From Sphingomonas astaxanthinifaciens DSM 22298 (GTDB lineage: Bacteria; Pseudomonadota; Alphaproteobacteria; Sphingomonadales; Sphingomonadaceae): a DNA stretch of 64,000 bases. Each line of letters begins with the position of its first letter. Position 1 is the first letter of the stretch. The stretch covers positions 248,001-312,000 of the forward strand of contig NZ_JONN01000002.1 of the NCBI RefSeq assembly GCF_000711715.1, read 5' to 3'. The notes beneath the pieces were generated by a model. That model saw only the letters and a list, made by a program, of their open reading frames with translations. It did no database searches and had not been told where the DNA came from. This document shows, piece by piece, positions 17,078 through 25,342 of the stretch. The translations under genes and the position numbers were made by a program.

Positions 17078-17536
17078 ATGGCGAGACACGATCATCACCA
17101 GCATGGCGGCGCGGATCTCAAGGCGGCGGCGCGCGACCGGCTGACGACCCGCGGCGAGCAGTGGACCGGGATGCGCGAGGCGGTGTTCGACGCGCTTGCC
17201 GGCTTCGATCGCCCGGCGAGCGCCTATGACATCGCCGAGGCGGTTTCCAAGTCGCAGGGGCGACGGGTTGCGGCCAACAGCGTCTACCGGATCCTCGACC
17301 TGTTCGTCGGCAGCAACCTTGCCCGCCGGGTCGAGAGCGCCAACGCCTATGTCGCCAACAACCACCCGGCCTGCCTGCACGACTGCATCTTCCTGATCTG
17401 CGACCATTGCGGGCAGGCCAAGCATATCGACAATGACAGCATCGCCAACGAAGTGCGCGAGGCGGCCGCCAAGAGCGGTTTCGCGCCCACCCGCCCGGTG
17501 ATCGAGGTGCGCGGCACCTGCGAGGACTGCCGCTAG
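17078..17536 (+). CDS. zur: Fur-family transcriptional repressor, probably Zur
   Basis: 152 residues. A winged-helix domain (LTTRGEQWTGMREAVFDALAG, then NSVYRILDLFVGSNLARRVES) is followed by a dimer domain with structural zinc cysteines CDHC and CEDC. The central CLHDCIFLICDHCGQ matches Zur better than Fur, and the His-rich start ARHDHHQHGG is common in Zur. It would repress zinc uptake genes when zinc is sufficient. A weak promoter (TTGCGG, 17 bp, CATATT) would put the transcript start almost at the ATG, and ATAT-TG-ATAT (17065-17074) overlaps the -10. Confidence 0.85.
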   Translation: MARHDHHQHGGADLKAAARDRLTTRGEQWTGMREAVFDALAGFDRPASAYDIAEAVSKSQGRRVAANSVYRILDLFVGSNLARRVESANAYVANNHPACLHDCIFLICDHCGQAKHIDNDSIANEVREAAAKSGFAPTRPVIEVRGTCEDCR

Positions 17537-17550
17537 GGATCAAGCGTGAA

Positions 17551-17604
17551 CGTTCGCCCCGAGCGAAGTCGAAGGGCGTGCTTCGACTTCGCTTAGCACG
17601 AACG
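17551..17604. repeat. Dispersed palindromic repeat, copy 1
   Basis: 24-bp arms (17551-17574 and 17581-17604) beginning CGTTCG and meeting at CGAAG/CTTCG around a 6-nt loop, with few mismatches. It lies between the convergent zur and SDR genes, where it could end transcription from both sides. A related palindrome occurs at 23404-23469. Confidence 0.85.
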
Positions 17605-17613
17605 AACCAAGCG

Positions 17614-18366
17614 TCAGAGCTTCGAGCCACCCGAGGTGTCGATCACCTGTCCGGTGACCCAATCGCTGTCGGGACCGGCGAGGAACGCGACGCTGTTGGC
17701 GATGTCCGCTGGCCGGGCGAGGCGCTTCAGGGCCTGCATGGCATGGACGGTGGCGGTGCCTTCCTCGCTATGGATCCAGGCGGCCATGTCGGTGTCGGTC
17801 GCGCCCGGCGCGACGGCATTGACTCGGATCCCGCGCGGACCAAGCTCGCCGGCGAGGCTCCGGGTCAGCGTGTCGATCGCTCCCTTGGTGATCGCATAGG
17901 CGCTGATCCCGGGGAAGAAGGTCTTGGCGACGATCGAGCTGGTGAAGATGATCCGGCCGCCGTCGGGGATCAGGTCGTGCAGGCCGGTGGTGATGAGGAA
18001 GGGCGCGCGGACGTTGACCGCGAGCTGGCGGTCGAGGACGTCGGCATCGGTCTCGGCGAAGCCGGTATATTCCGCCACCCCGGCATTGTTGACGAGGATG
18101 TCGAGCGGCTTGCCGGCGAGCCGGTCGCGGGTGGCGGTGACGAGGCTGTCGATGCCCGCGACGGTGGCGAGGTCGGCCTGCAGCGTTTTGGCCGAGCCGC
18201 CGGCCGCCGTGATCTCGGCGACCACCGCATCGGCCTCGGCGGCCGAGCGGCCATAATGGGCGATGACATGGGCGCCGTCGGCGGCGAGGCGGCGGGCGAT
18301 GGCGGCACCGATGCCGCGCGAGGCGCCGGTGACGAGGGCGGTCTTGCCGCCAAGAACCTTGGTCAT
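17614..18366 (-). CDS. Short-chain dehydrogenase/reductase
   Basis: 250 residues with classical SDR features: TALVTGASRGIGAAIARRLA cofactor motif, NNAG, catalytic Ser in FTSSIV, the YAITK catalytic Tyr and Lys, and a PG segment. The FabG-like sequence with an AHYGR segment after beta-2 suggests NADP preference. Substrate unknown. Starts at ATG 18366, 110 bp from a divergent ArsR-type regulator, which probably controls it. An in-frame upstream extension is rejected. Confidence 0.92.
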   Translation of the reverse strand: MTKVLGGKTALVTGASRGIGAAIARRLAADGAHVIAHYGRSAAEADAVVAEITAAGGSAKTLQADLATVAGIDSLVTATRDRLAGKPLDILVNNAGVAEYTGFAETDADVLDRQLAVNVRAPFLITTGLHDLIPDGGRIIFTSSIVAKTFFPGISAYAITKGAIDTLTRSLAGELGPRGIRVNAVAPGATDTDMAAWIHSEEGTATVHAMQALKRLARPADIANSVAFLAGPDSDWVTGQVIDTSGGSKL

Positions 18367-18426
18367 GAACAGTCTCCTGGAAAATTCGTCGAGCACGGCG
18401 AGAAAGGTCGGAGACAAGGTTTCTTA

Positions 18427-18443
18427 GTTCAAGATATCCGAAC
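18427..18443. promoter_or_regulatory. Possible ArsR operator
   Basis: GTTC-N9-GAAC inverted repeat in the SDR/ArsR divergent spacer, followed by an AT-rich stretch. Autoregulation from such a site is usual for ArsR proteins; this one is inferred from position and symmetry only. Confidence 0.3.
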
Positions 18444-18476
18444 AAATAAACTTATCATTGCAGATTTTCCCCTTAT

Positions 18477-18818
18477 ATGAGCGGCATGGCGCGGCTTCTT
18501 CACCCCCGATTGGACGATGTTCCGCTCGAAGCGGTGCTTCACGCCTTGTCCGATCCGGGGCGGCTGGCGATCGTCCGGCGCCTCCACGACTGCGATGTGG
18601 CCAAGGCCGACGGGCTGGCCTGCGCCGTCGCCGCGCCCGAGGGCATGCCCAAGGCGACCATGTCCAACCACTTCGGCGTGCTTCGCGCGGCAGGGTTGAT
18701 CCGCTCGGAAAAGGCGGGGGTACGGATGGTCAACCGGCTGCGGACCGAGGAGCTTGCCGCGCGCTTTCCGGGGCTGCTCGACGCCGTCCTTGCCGCCGCC
18801 TCGTCCGCAACCCGCTGA
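18477..18818 (+). CDS. ArsR/SmtB-family transcriptional regulator
   Basis: 113 residues with a winged helix: ALSDPGRLAIVRRLHDCD, recognition region MPKATMSNHFGVLRAAGLIRSE. There is no CxC/metal-site motif of metal-sensing ArsR, so it probably senses something else. This helix signature is shared with ArsR regulators that sit beside SDR or monooxygenase genes. Divergent from the SDR gene; 56 bp upstream of dxs. Confidence 0.88.
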   Translation: MSGMARLLHPRLDDVPLEAVLHALSDPGRLAIVRRLHDCDVAKADGLACAVAAPEGMPKATMSNHFGVLRAAGLIRSEKAGVRMVNRLRTEELAARFPGLLDAVLAAASSATR

Positions 18819-18874
18819 GGCGACCCATCGACCTATTCGACTTGGAGTGCACAAGCGGTTAGGAACGGTCGGAT

Positions 18875-20803
18875 ATGACTCAGCGTCCCGAGACCCCGCT
18901 CCTCGATACCATCCAGGTTCCGGCCGATATCCGCCGGCTCGACAAGAGCCAGCTCCCGCAGCTTTGCGACGAGCTTCGGCAGGAAGTGATCAGCGCGGTG
19001 TCGGTGACGGGCGGCCACCTCGGCGCCGGCCTCGGCGTGGTCGAGCTGACGGTCGCCATCCACTATGTGTTCGACACGCCCGCCGACAAGCTGATCTGGG
19101 ACGTCGGCCACCAATGCTATCCGCACAAGGTGGTGACCGGCCGCCGCGACCGGATCCGCACCCTGCGCATGGGCGGGGGCCTGTCGGGTTTCACCAAGCG
19201 CAGCGAGAGCGAGTATGATCCGTTCGGCGCGGCGCACAGCTCGACCAGCATCTCGGCCGCGCTGGGCTTTGCGATCGCCTCCAAGCTCGACGATCGCCCG
19301 CAGCGTGCGATCGCGGTGATCGGCGACGGCGCGGCGACCGCTGGCATGGCCTTCGAGGCGATGAACAATGCCGCCGAGGCCGGCAGCCGGCTGATCGTTA
19401 TCCTGAACGACAACGACATGTCGATCGCGCCGCCGGTCGGCTCCTTGCGCAATGCGCTCGCCCGGCTGGTCTCGAGCAACAAGTATCTTTCCCCGAGGAA
19501 GCTTGCGGCGCGGCTCGCCGGGCATCTTCCCAAGCCCATGCGCAATGCGGCCGAGCGGATCGAGGAATATGCCCGCGGCATGATGACCGGGGGCACGCTC
19601 TTCGAGGAACTGGGCTTCTATTATGTCGGGCCGGTCGACGGCCATGACGTGCTGAGCCTGGTCGAGATCCTCGAAAATGTGAAGGAAAGCGATCACGGCC
19701 CGATGCTGATCCATGCGGTGACGCAGAAGGGGAAGGGCTATGCCCCGGCCGAGAGCAGCGCCGACAAATATCACGGCGTGGTCAAGTTCGACGTCGTCAC
19801 CGGCAAGCAGGACAAGGGCCCCGGCGGCGGACCGCCCGCCTATCAGAAGGTGTTCGCCGACGCGCTGATCGCCGAGGCCAATGCCGACGACAAGATCGTC
19901 GCCATCACCGCCGCCATGCCGGGCGGGACCGGGCTCGACCTGTTCGGCGCGGCGCATCCGACCCGGATGTTCGACGTCGGCATCGCCGAGCAGCATGCGG
20001 TGACCTTCGCCGCGGGGCTGGCGGCCGACGGCTACCGGCCCTTCTGCGCCATTTATTCGACCTTCCTCCAGCGCGCCTACGACCAGGTGGTCCACGACGT
20101 CGCGATCCAGAATTTGCCGGTCCGCTTCGCGATGGACCGCGCGGGCCTTGTCGGCGCCGACGGGGCGACCCACGCGGGGTCGTTCGATCTCGCCTATCTC
20201 TGCACGCTTCCCAATTTCGTGGTGATGGCGGCGGCCGACGAGGTCGAACTGACCCACATGGTCCACACCATGGCGCAGCATGACAGCGGGCCGATCGCGG
20301 TCCGCTATCCCCGCGGCAACGGGCGCGGACTGCCGATCCCCGAGGTTCCCGAGAAGCTCGAGATCGGCAAGGGCCGGATCGTTCGCGAGGGCAAGACCGT
20401 CGCCATCCTCTCGCTCGGGACCCGGCTCGAGGAAGCCGAAAAGGCCGCCGAGCAGCTGGAGGCCATGGGCCTGTCGACCACCGTCGCCGACCTGCGCTTC
20501 GCCAAGCCGCTCGACGAGGCGCTAATCCGCAAGCTGCTCACCACGCACGAGGTCGCCGTGACCGTCGAGGAGGCCGCGGTCGGCGGCTTCGGCGCGCATG
20601 TGCTCACCATGGCCAGCGACGAGGGGCTGATCGACGCCGGCCTCAAGCTGCGCACCATGCGCCTGCCCGACGCCTTCCAGGACCAGGACAGCCCGGCGAA
20701 GCAATATGACGAGGCGAAGCTGAACGCGCCGCACATCGTCGACACCGTGCTGAAGGCGCTCCGGCGCAACAGCGTGGGGGTCGAGACGGGCGTTAGCGCG
20801 TGA
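18875..20803 (+). CDS. dxs: 1-deoxy-D-xylulose-5-phosphate synthase
   Basis: 642 residues, normal for Dxs. Thiamine diphosphate site: [31 protein letters not shown] and [17 protein letters not shown]. Transketolase pyrimidine domain: [18 protein letters not shown] and [15 protein letters not shown]. It condenses pyruvate and glyceraldehyde 3-phosphate, the first step of the MEP isoprenoid pathway, feeding carotenoids and ubiquinone. The stop overlaps the next gene's GTG (GTGA); a run of coupled genes follows. Confidence 0.97.
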   Translation: MTQRPETPLLDTIQVPADIRRLDKSQLPQLCDELRQEVISAVSVTGGHLGAGLGVVELTVAIHYVFDTPADKLIWDVGHQCYPHKVVTGRRDRIRTLRMGGGLSGFTKRSESEYDPFGAAHSSTSISAALGFAIASKLDDRPQRAIAVIGDGAATAGMAFEAMNNAAEAGSRLIVILNDNDMSIAPPVGSLRNALARLVSSNKYLSPRKLAARLAGHLPKPMRNAAERIEEYARGMMTGGTLFEELGFYYVGPVDGHDVLSLVEILENVKESDHGPMLIHAVTQKGKGYAPAESSADKYHGVVKFDVVTGKQDKGPGGGPPAYQKVFADALIAEANADDKIVAITAAMPGGTGLDLFGAAHPTRMFDVGIAEQHAVTFAAGLAADGYRPFCAIYSTFLQRAYDQVVHDVAIQNLPVRFAMDRAGLVGADGATHAGSFDLAYLCTLPNFVVMAAADEVELTHMVHTMAQHDSGPIAVRYPRGNGRGLPIPEVPEKLEIGKGRIVREGKTVAILSLGTRLEEAEKAAEQLEAMGLSTTVADLRFAKPLDEALIRKLLTTHEVAVTVEEAAVGGFGAHVLTMASDEGLIDAGLKLRTMRLPDAFQDQDSPAKQYDEAKLNAPHIVDTVLKALRRNSVGVETGVSA

Positions 20804-21258
20804 TCCTGCTCGTCGCCGCGCTGGCGGCGGCGACCGCCACGCCGACGCCTTCGGCCTGGGTCGGGCATTACCAGCAATCGGCCGAGGCCTGGCGGGCGGG
20901 CAAGCGCGATGACGCGCTCCGCCTCTTCTACGTCGGGCAGTTGCGCGGTCGGATCAACGTCGCCTGTGTCGCGCAGCCGGCCGACGGCGGCCCGGCGCTG
21001 CTGGGCGCGCTCAACGATATGCTCGGGACTGAGATCAACGGCTGGGCCGGGGGCGAGCCCGACCGCTGGATGGCGGGGATCGCCGCCGCCCTCGCGTGGG
21101 ATGCGGCCAATCCCGATCCCGACAGTCCCGGCGCTGCTTGCGAGACCGAGCGGGCGACCCAGCGCAAGGGCCTTGCCGAGCTTCGCACCTATATCGACAC
21201 GCACCGCGCCGAGATCGCCGACGGGCGCCGCGAAAACGGTCTCGCCCCCCAGCCATGA
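20800..21258 (+). CDS. Hypothetical exported protein
   Basis: 152 residues starting at GTG 20800. The N-terminus [19 protein letters not shown] looks like a short signal peptide. The rest is alpha-helical and soluble with two cysteines (VACVAQ, AACETE). No family recognised. It is coupled on both sides: its start overlaps the dxs stop and its stop overlaps the tlyA start. Confidence 0.7.
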   Translation: MILLVAALAAATATPTPSAWVGHYQQSAEAWRAGKRDDALRLFYVGQLRGRINVACVAQPADGGPALLGALNDMLGTEINGWAGGEPDRWMAGIAAALAWDAANPDPDSPGAACETERATQRKGLAELRTYIDTHRAEIADGRRENGLAPQP

Positions 21259-21995
21259 GCGCCAGGCAGCGGGTCGACCAGGCCCTCGTCGACCGGGGGC
21301 TCGCCGAGAGCCGGAGCCGGGCGCAGGCGTTGATCATGGCGGGGCTGGTGTTTGTGGGCGAGCGCAAGGTCCTGAAGGCGGGGGAGACGCTTGCCGCCGA
21401 TGCCGCGCTCGAGGTGCGCGGCAAGGACCATCCCTGGGTGTCGCGCGGCGGGCTCAAACTGGTCGGCGGGCTCGACCATTTCGGGATCGACCCTGCGGGG
21501 ATGACCGGGCTCGACGTCGGCAGCTCGACCGGGGGCTTCACCGACGTGCTGCTGAGCCGGGGCGCGGCCAGGGTCTATGCGGTGGATGTCGGGACCAACC
21601 AGCTCGCCTGGAGGCTGCGGCAGGACGAGCGCGTGATCGTCCTCGAACAGACCAATGCCCGCCACCTGACGCCCGAGCAGATCCCCGAGCCCATCGACAT
21701 CCTCGTCTGCGACGCGAGCTTCATCGCTCTGTCCAAGGTGCTGGAGAAGGCGGTCGACTTCGTTCGCCCCGGCGGTCACGCCCTCCTGCTGGTCAAGCCG
21801 CAGTTCGAGGCGGGGCGGGCGGAAGTAGGGAAGGGCGGGGTGGTCCGCGACGAGGCCGTCCATGCCCGGGTCGTCGCGGCGGCGGAACAATGGATCGCTT
21901 CGCGGGGGTGGCGAGTTTTGGGCACGACGCGTAGCCCGATCACCGGTCCGGAGGGCAATGTCGAGTTCCTGCTTGCCGCCCAGAAGGAGTTTTGA
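21255..21995 (+). CDS. tlyA: TlyA-family rRNA 2'-O-methyltransferase
   Basis: 246 residues. An N-terminal S4 domain (RQRVDQALVDRGLAESRSRA) is followed by an FtsJ-like methyltransferase. The SAM site is GLDVGSSTGGFTDVLL, with later motifs VDVGTNQLAW, CDASFIALSKVL and LLVKPQFEAGR. TlyA methylates ribose 2'-OH of 16S and, in some species, 23S rRNA; its loss gives capreomycin resistance in mycobacteria. The TlyA gene next to dxs is a widespread arrangement. Confidence 0.92.
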   Translation: MSARQRVDQALVDRGLAESRSRAQALIMAGLVFVGERKVLKAGETLAADAALEVRGKDHPWVSRGGLKLVGGLDHFGIDPAGMTGLDVGSSTGGFTDVLLSRGAARVYAVDVGTNQLAWRLRQDERVIVLEQTNARHLTPEQIPEPIDILVCDASFIALSKVLEKAVDFVRPGGHALLLVKPQFEAGRAEVGKGGVVRDEAVHARVVAAAEQWIASRGWRVLGTTRSPITGPEGNVEFLLAAQKEF

Positions 21996-21998
21996 TCC

Positions 21999-22550
21999 AT
22001 GGCCACCATGGCCGATGAATTCGACCGCCGCGCCCCTGCGCGACCCTGGTGGAAGTTCGCTTTCGTCACCGTCCCGGTGCTGGTCGTCGCCGGCTCCGCG
22101 ATCGGCTATCTTTCGAACAGCGGTTTTTCGAACGGCTGGTACATCCCGCTCGAAAAGCCGAGCTTCCAGCCGCCGGGCTGGGCCTTCGGGGTCGTCTGGA
22201 CCATCCTCTACACGTTCATGGGGATTAGCCTCGCGCTGATCCTGTCGCGGCCGCCCTCGGCGCAGCGCCGCCTAGCGCTCGGGCTGTTCGCCGGGCAGCT
22301 ACTGCTCAACTGGGCCTGGTCGCCGACCTTCTTCGGGCTCGGCTATATCGACGGCGGGTTCCTGCTCATCCTCGGCATGGACGTGCTGGTTACCGCGCTG
22401 ATTATCGCTGCCTGGCCGCTCTCGAGGGTGGCGGCGCTGCTGCTTCTCCCCTATCTGGCATGGCTGTGCCTCGCCACCACGCTCAATTACGAGACGGGCA
22501 GGCTCAATCCCGGCGCCGATCGTGCGCCGCTGGGGATCACTGGGGGTTGA
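21999..22550 (+). CDS. tspO: TspO/MBR family tryptophan-rich sensory protein
   Basis: 183 residues, five helices. Family motifs are WYIPLEKPSFQPPGWAFGVVWTILY, then NWAWSPTFFGL and LCLATTLNYETGRLNPG. TspO binds porphyrins and regulates tetrapyrrole or photosynthesis gene expression in Rhodobacter. A longer N-terminus of ~25 residues precedes the first helix. Three bp after tlyA, 5 bp before ubiK. Confidence 0.93.
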   Translation: MATMADEFDRRAPARPWWKFAFVTVPVLVVAGSAIGYLSNSGFSNGWYIPLEKPSFQPPGWAFGVVWTILYTFMGISLALILSRPPSAQRRLALGLFAGQLLLNWAWSPTFFGLGYIDGGFLLILGMDVLVTALIIAAWPLSRVAALLLLPYLAWLCLATTLNYETGRLNPGADRAPLGITGG

Positions 22551-22555
22551 AACTG

Positions 22556-22873
22556 ATGCAATCGCAGAACCGCTTCTTCGAGGATTTCGTCAAGATCATG
22601 AACGGCGCGGCGGGGACTGTCGCCGGCATGACCCGCGAGGCGCAGGACGGAATGCGCGAGCGGATGAAGGAATGGGTCGCGGGGATGGACTTCGTCAGCC
22701 GTGACGAGTTCGAGGCGGTGAAGGCGATGGCCGCCACCGCCCGCGAGGAAATCGAGACGCTTAAGGCCGAACTGGCCGCGCTCAAGGGCGGCAAGCCCGC
22801 GCGCAAGGCGGCGGCCGGCGACGTCAAGGCGCCTCCGGCCGGAACCACCGGCATCGAGACGCCCGAGGAGTGA
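22556..22873 (+). CDS. ubiK: UbiK-type accessory factor (BMFP domain)
   Basis: 105 residues: SQNRFFEDFVKIMNGAAGT at the start, a coiled coil containing DFVSRDEFEAVKAMA and EEIETLKAELAALK, then a low-complexity Ala/Pro tail. This is the BMFP/UbiK family, a trimeric coiled-coil protein that helps assemble the ubiquinone biosynthesis complex in E. coli and has membrane fusogenic activity. The stop overlaps the following GTG (GTGA). Confidence 0.82.
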   Translation: MQSQNRFFEDFVKIMNGAAGTVAGMTREAQDGMRERMKEWVAGMDFVSRDEFEAVKAMAATAREEIETLKAELAALKGGKPARKAAAGDVKAPPAGTTGIETPEE

Positions 22874-23391
22874 GCTTGTCTTCCCGCGACGAGGAAAACC
22901 AGGCCGAGGAGCGCGACGACGGCGCGCCCATCGAGGTGCTGGAAGCCTATTTCGAAGCCCGCGGCTGGGCCTGCGAGCGTTCGGGCGACGGCGAGATCGT
23001 CGCATCGGCGCCGGGCAGCTGGGCGCAATATGAGCTGCGCGGGGTGTGGCGCCCCGACGACCAGGTGCTCCAGTTCTTGGCCTTCCCCGACATAAAGGTC
23101 GGCGACGACAAGCGCGCCGCTATTTACGAGACCCTGGGCCTCGTGAACGAGCAGCTGTGGCTCGGCCATTTCGAACTTTGGTCGAACAGCGGGCTGATCG
23201 TCTTTCGCTATGCCGCGCTGATCGACGGCGGCGAGGACGGCTTGAGCTTCGAGCAGGCCGAGCAGTTGAGCGAGGCCGCGCTCGAGGAGTGCGAGCGTTT
23301 CTATCCCGTGTTCCAGTTCGTCCTGTGGGGCGGCAAGAGCCCGAGCGAAGCGATCACCGCCGCGCTGATCGAGACCGCGGGCGAGGCCTGA
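22870..23391 (+). CDS. YbjN domain-containing protein
   Basis: 173 residues starting at GTG 22870 inside the ubiK stop. Helix EVLEAYFEARGWACERSGDG, then the beta-rich YbjN core including QYELRGVWRPDDQVLQFLA and LWSNSGLIVFRYAALI. YbjN-fold proteins resemble type III secretion chaperones; in E. coli YbjN affects stress and motility. Role here unknown. Last gene of the dxs-tlyA-tspO-ubiK chain. Confidence 0.82.
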   Translation: MSLSSRDEENQAEERDDGAPIEVLEAYFEARGWACERSGDGEIVASAPGSWAQYELRGVWRPDDQVLQFLAFPDIKVGDDKRAAIYETLGLVNEQLWLGHFELWSNSGLIVFRYAALIDGGEDGLSFEQAEQLSEAALEECERFYPVFQFVLWGGKSPSEAITAALIETAGEA

Positions 23392-23403
23392 GGCCCCTCA
23401 CAT

Positions 23404-23469
23404 CGTTCGTGCTGAGCGACGTCGAAGCACGTTTGCGCAACCGCCCTTCGACGTCGCTCAGGGCGAACG
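23404..23469. repeat. Dispersed palindromic repeat, copy 2
   Basis: Arms 23404-23427 and 23446-23469 start with CGTTCG and contain GAGCGACGTCGAAG. Compared with copy 1 (GAAGTC in that place), both arms have changed together (GACGTC), keeping the hairpin. It lies between the YbjN and proC genes, ending 12 bp before proC. Confidence 0.85.
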
Positions 23470-23480
23470 GAAGTCAGTGA

Positions 23481-24281
23481 ATGTCCAAGCACAATCTCTT
23501 CGTCGGCTGCGGGAACATGGGGCAGGCGATGGTCGCCGGCTGGCTGCTGGCCGGCGAGCCGAATTCGAGCTTCACCGCGGTCCGACCGAGCGGACGGCCG
23601 GTGCCCGGCATCCGCACCGTCCAGCGGCTGGGCGAGCTCGACCGCGCCCCCGACCGGCTGATCCTCGGCTTCAAGCCGCAGCAATTGCAGGCGCTCGCGC
23701 CCGAGGTCGCACGCTGGGTGACCCCGCAGACGGTGGTGGTCTCGATGCTCGCCGGGGCCGATGTCGCAACGCTGACACGGTTGCTGCCGGGCGCGCGTGC
23801 GATCGTGCGGGTGATGCCCAACCTGCCGGTCGCGGTGCGGCGCGGGGTGCTGCCGCTTTATACGCCGGCGCATGAGGACAAGGCGCTCCAGGCCGAACTG
23901 CAGCCGTGGTTCTCGATGCTGGGCTTCGCGCCCTGGTGCGCATCCGAGGAGGAGTTCGGCGCGATCGGCTTCGTCTCGGGCTCGACCCCGGCCTATGTCG
24001 CGCGCTTCATCGAGGCCTTCGCCAAGGCGGGCGAGGGGCGGGGGCTCGAGCCCGGCCTCGCGCTGACCGCGGCGCGCGAGGCGGTGCTTGGCTCGGCCTG
24101 GCTGGCGGCGAGTTCGGGCGAGCCGATGGCCGAGCTTGCCCGCAAGGTGACCAGTCCCAACGGGACAACCGAGGCGGGGCTCAGGGTGCTGGACGCCGAG
24201 CTGCCCGGTCTCGTCGACCGGACGCTGGCGGCGGCTACCCGGCGGTCGGCCGAACTTGCGGCAGAGACGCGCGGCTCCTAA
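23481..24281 (+). CDS. proC: Pyrroline-5-carboxylate reductase
   Basis: 266 residues. NAD(P)-binding motif FVGCGNMGQAMVAGWLLAG, IRVMPNLPVAVRRGVLPLY, and the ProC signature region ARKVTSPNGTTEAGLRVLD. It reduces pyrroline-5-carboxylate to proline. The strand and short gap (31 bp) suggest cotranscription with the aminotransferase that follows. Confidence 0.94.
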   Translation: MSKHNLFVGCGNMGQAMVAGWLLAGEPNSSFTAVRPSGRPVPGIRTVQRLGELDRAPDRLILGFKPQQLQALAPEVARWVTPQTVVVSMLAGADVATLTRLLPGARAIVRVMPNLPVAVRRGVLPLYTPAHEDKALQAELQPWFSMLGFAPWCASEEEFGAIGFVSGSTPAYVARFIEAFAKAGEGRGLEPGLALTAAREAVLGSAWLAASSGEPMAELARKVTSPNGTTEAGLRVLDAELPGLVDRTLAAATRRSAELAAETRGS

Positions 24282-24312
24282 GCGCCAAGCGACATTGTCC
24301 AAGGGGAATGAC

Positions 24313-25185
24313 GTGAGCTTCGACGATCGCGATGGATTCATCTGGTTCGACGGCAAGCTGGTGCCGTGGCGCGAGGCGAACGTCCACGTCCTGACCCATG
24401 CGCTCCATTATGCCTCGAGCGTGTTCGAGGGTCAGCGCGCTTATGGCGGCAAGATTTTCAAGCTGACCGAGCACAGCACGCGCCTGCGCCGTTCGGCCGA
24501 GCTGATCGGCTTCGAGCTGCCATGGAGCGTCGCGGAGATCGATGCGGCCTGCGAGGAAGTGCTGGCCGCCAGCGGTCTCAAGGACGCCTATATGCGCCCG
24601 CTCGCCTGGCGCGGGTCGGAGAGCATGGGGGTCAATCCCCACGGGACCAAGCCGCACCTCGCCATCGCCTGCTGGCACTGGGGGAAATATTTCCCGCCCG
24701 AAAAGGCCGCCAGGGGCATTCGCCTCGACATCGCGCCGTGGCGCCGGCCCGCGCCCTATACCGCGCCGACGCAATCGAAGGCCTCGGGCCTTTACATGAT
24801 CGCGAGCATGAGCAAGGCACATGCCGACAATCGCGGGTTCGACGACGCGCTGATGTTCGACTGGCGCGGCCAGGTGGCCGAGGCGACCGGGGCCAATGCC
24901 TTCTTCATCCGCGACAATGTCATCCACACGCCGACCCCCGACTGCTTCCTCGACGGCATCACCCGCCGGACGGTGATTGAACTGGCGAAGAAGCGCGGGA
25001 TCGAGGTCCAGGAACGCGCGATCTGGCCCGAGGAACTGGAAAGCTTCCAGAGCTTCTTCCTGACCGGCTCGGCGGCCGAGGTGACCTTCGTCCAGTCGGC
25101 GGGCCCGTGGAGCTTCGAGGTCGGCGCGCTGCAGCAGCAGCTGGCCAAGGATTACGACGACCTGGTGAACGGGCGGCAGGCCTAG
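24313..25185 (+). CDS. ilvE: Branched-chain amino acid aminotransferase
   Basis: 290 residues, fold-type IV PLP enzyme. Motifs are THALHYASSVFEGQRAYGG, TQSKASGLYMIA (PLP-binding lysine in SK region), DALMFDWRGQVAEATGANAF and TRRTVIELAKKRGIEVQER. It interconverts branched-chain amino acids and their keto acids. GTG 24313 is used because AAGGGG at 24301 is well placed; an ATG at 24308 is out of frame. Confidence 0.93.
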   Translation: MSFDDRDGFIWFDGKLVPWREANVHVLTHALHYASSVFEGQRAYGGKIFKLTEHSTRLRRSAELIGFELPWSVAEIDAACEEVLAASGLKDAYMRPLAWRGSESMGVNPHGTKPHLAIACWHWGKYFPPEKAARGIRLDIAPWRRPAPYTAPTQSKASGLYMIASMSKAHADNRGFDDALMFDWRGQVAEATGANAFFIRDNVIHTPTPDCFLDGITRRTVIELAKKRGIEVQERAIWPEELESFQSFFLTGSAAEVTFVQSAGPWSFEVGALQQQLAKDYDDLVNGRQA

Positions 25186-25195
25186 GCCGGACGTT

Positions 25196-25263
25196 GCCCC
25201 GGCGACGACCGGGGCCTCGTGCGGTGAAGCGCGGGTCGCCTGTGGTCCCGGCGTTCGCCGGGA
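25196..25263. repeat. Pair of short GC-rich hairpin repeats
   Basis: GCCCCGG-CGACGA-CCGGGGC (25196-25215) and TCCCGGC-GTTC-GCCGGGA (25246-25263), both perfect. The second, followed by TGACGA, resembles the short CCGGCG-rich REP-type elements frequent between sphingomonad genes. Located between ilvE and the transporter gene; may act as a terminator. Confidence 0.7.
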
Positions 25264-25342
25264 TGACGATCAGGCGCGAAGCGCAGCTTGCCCTCGCAAC
25301 CGCCCTCGCTAAAACCCTCGGCAAGAGGGGGAATTTCGCATC

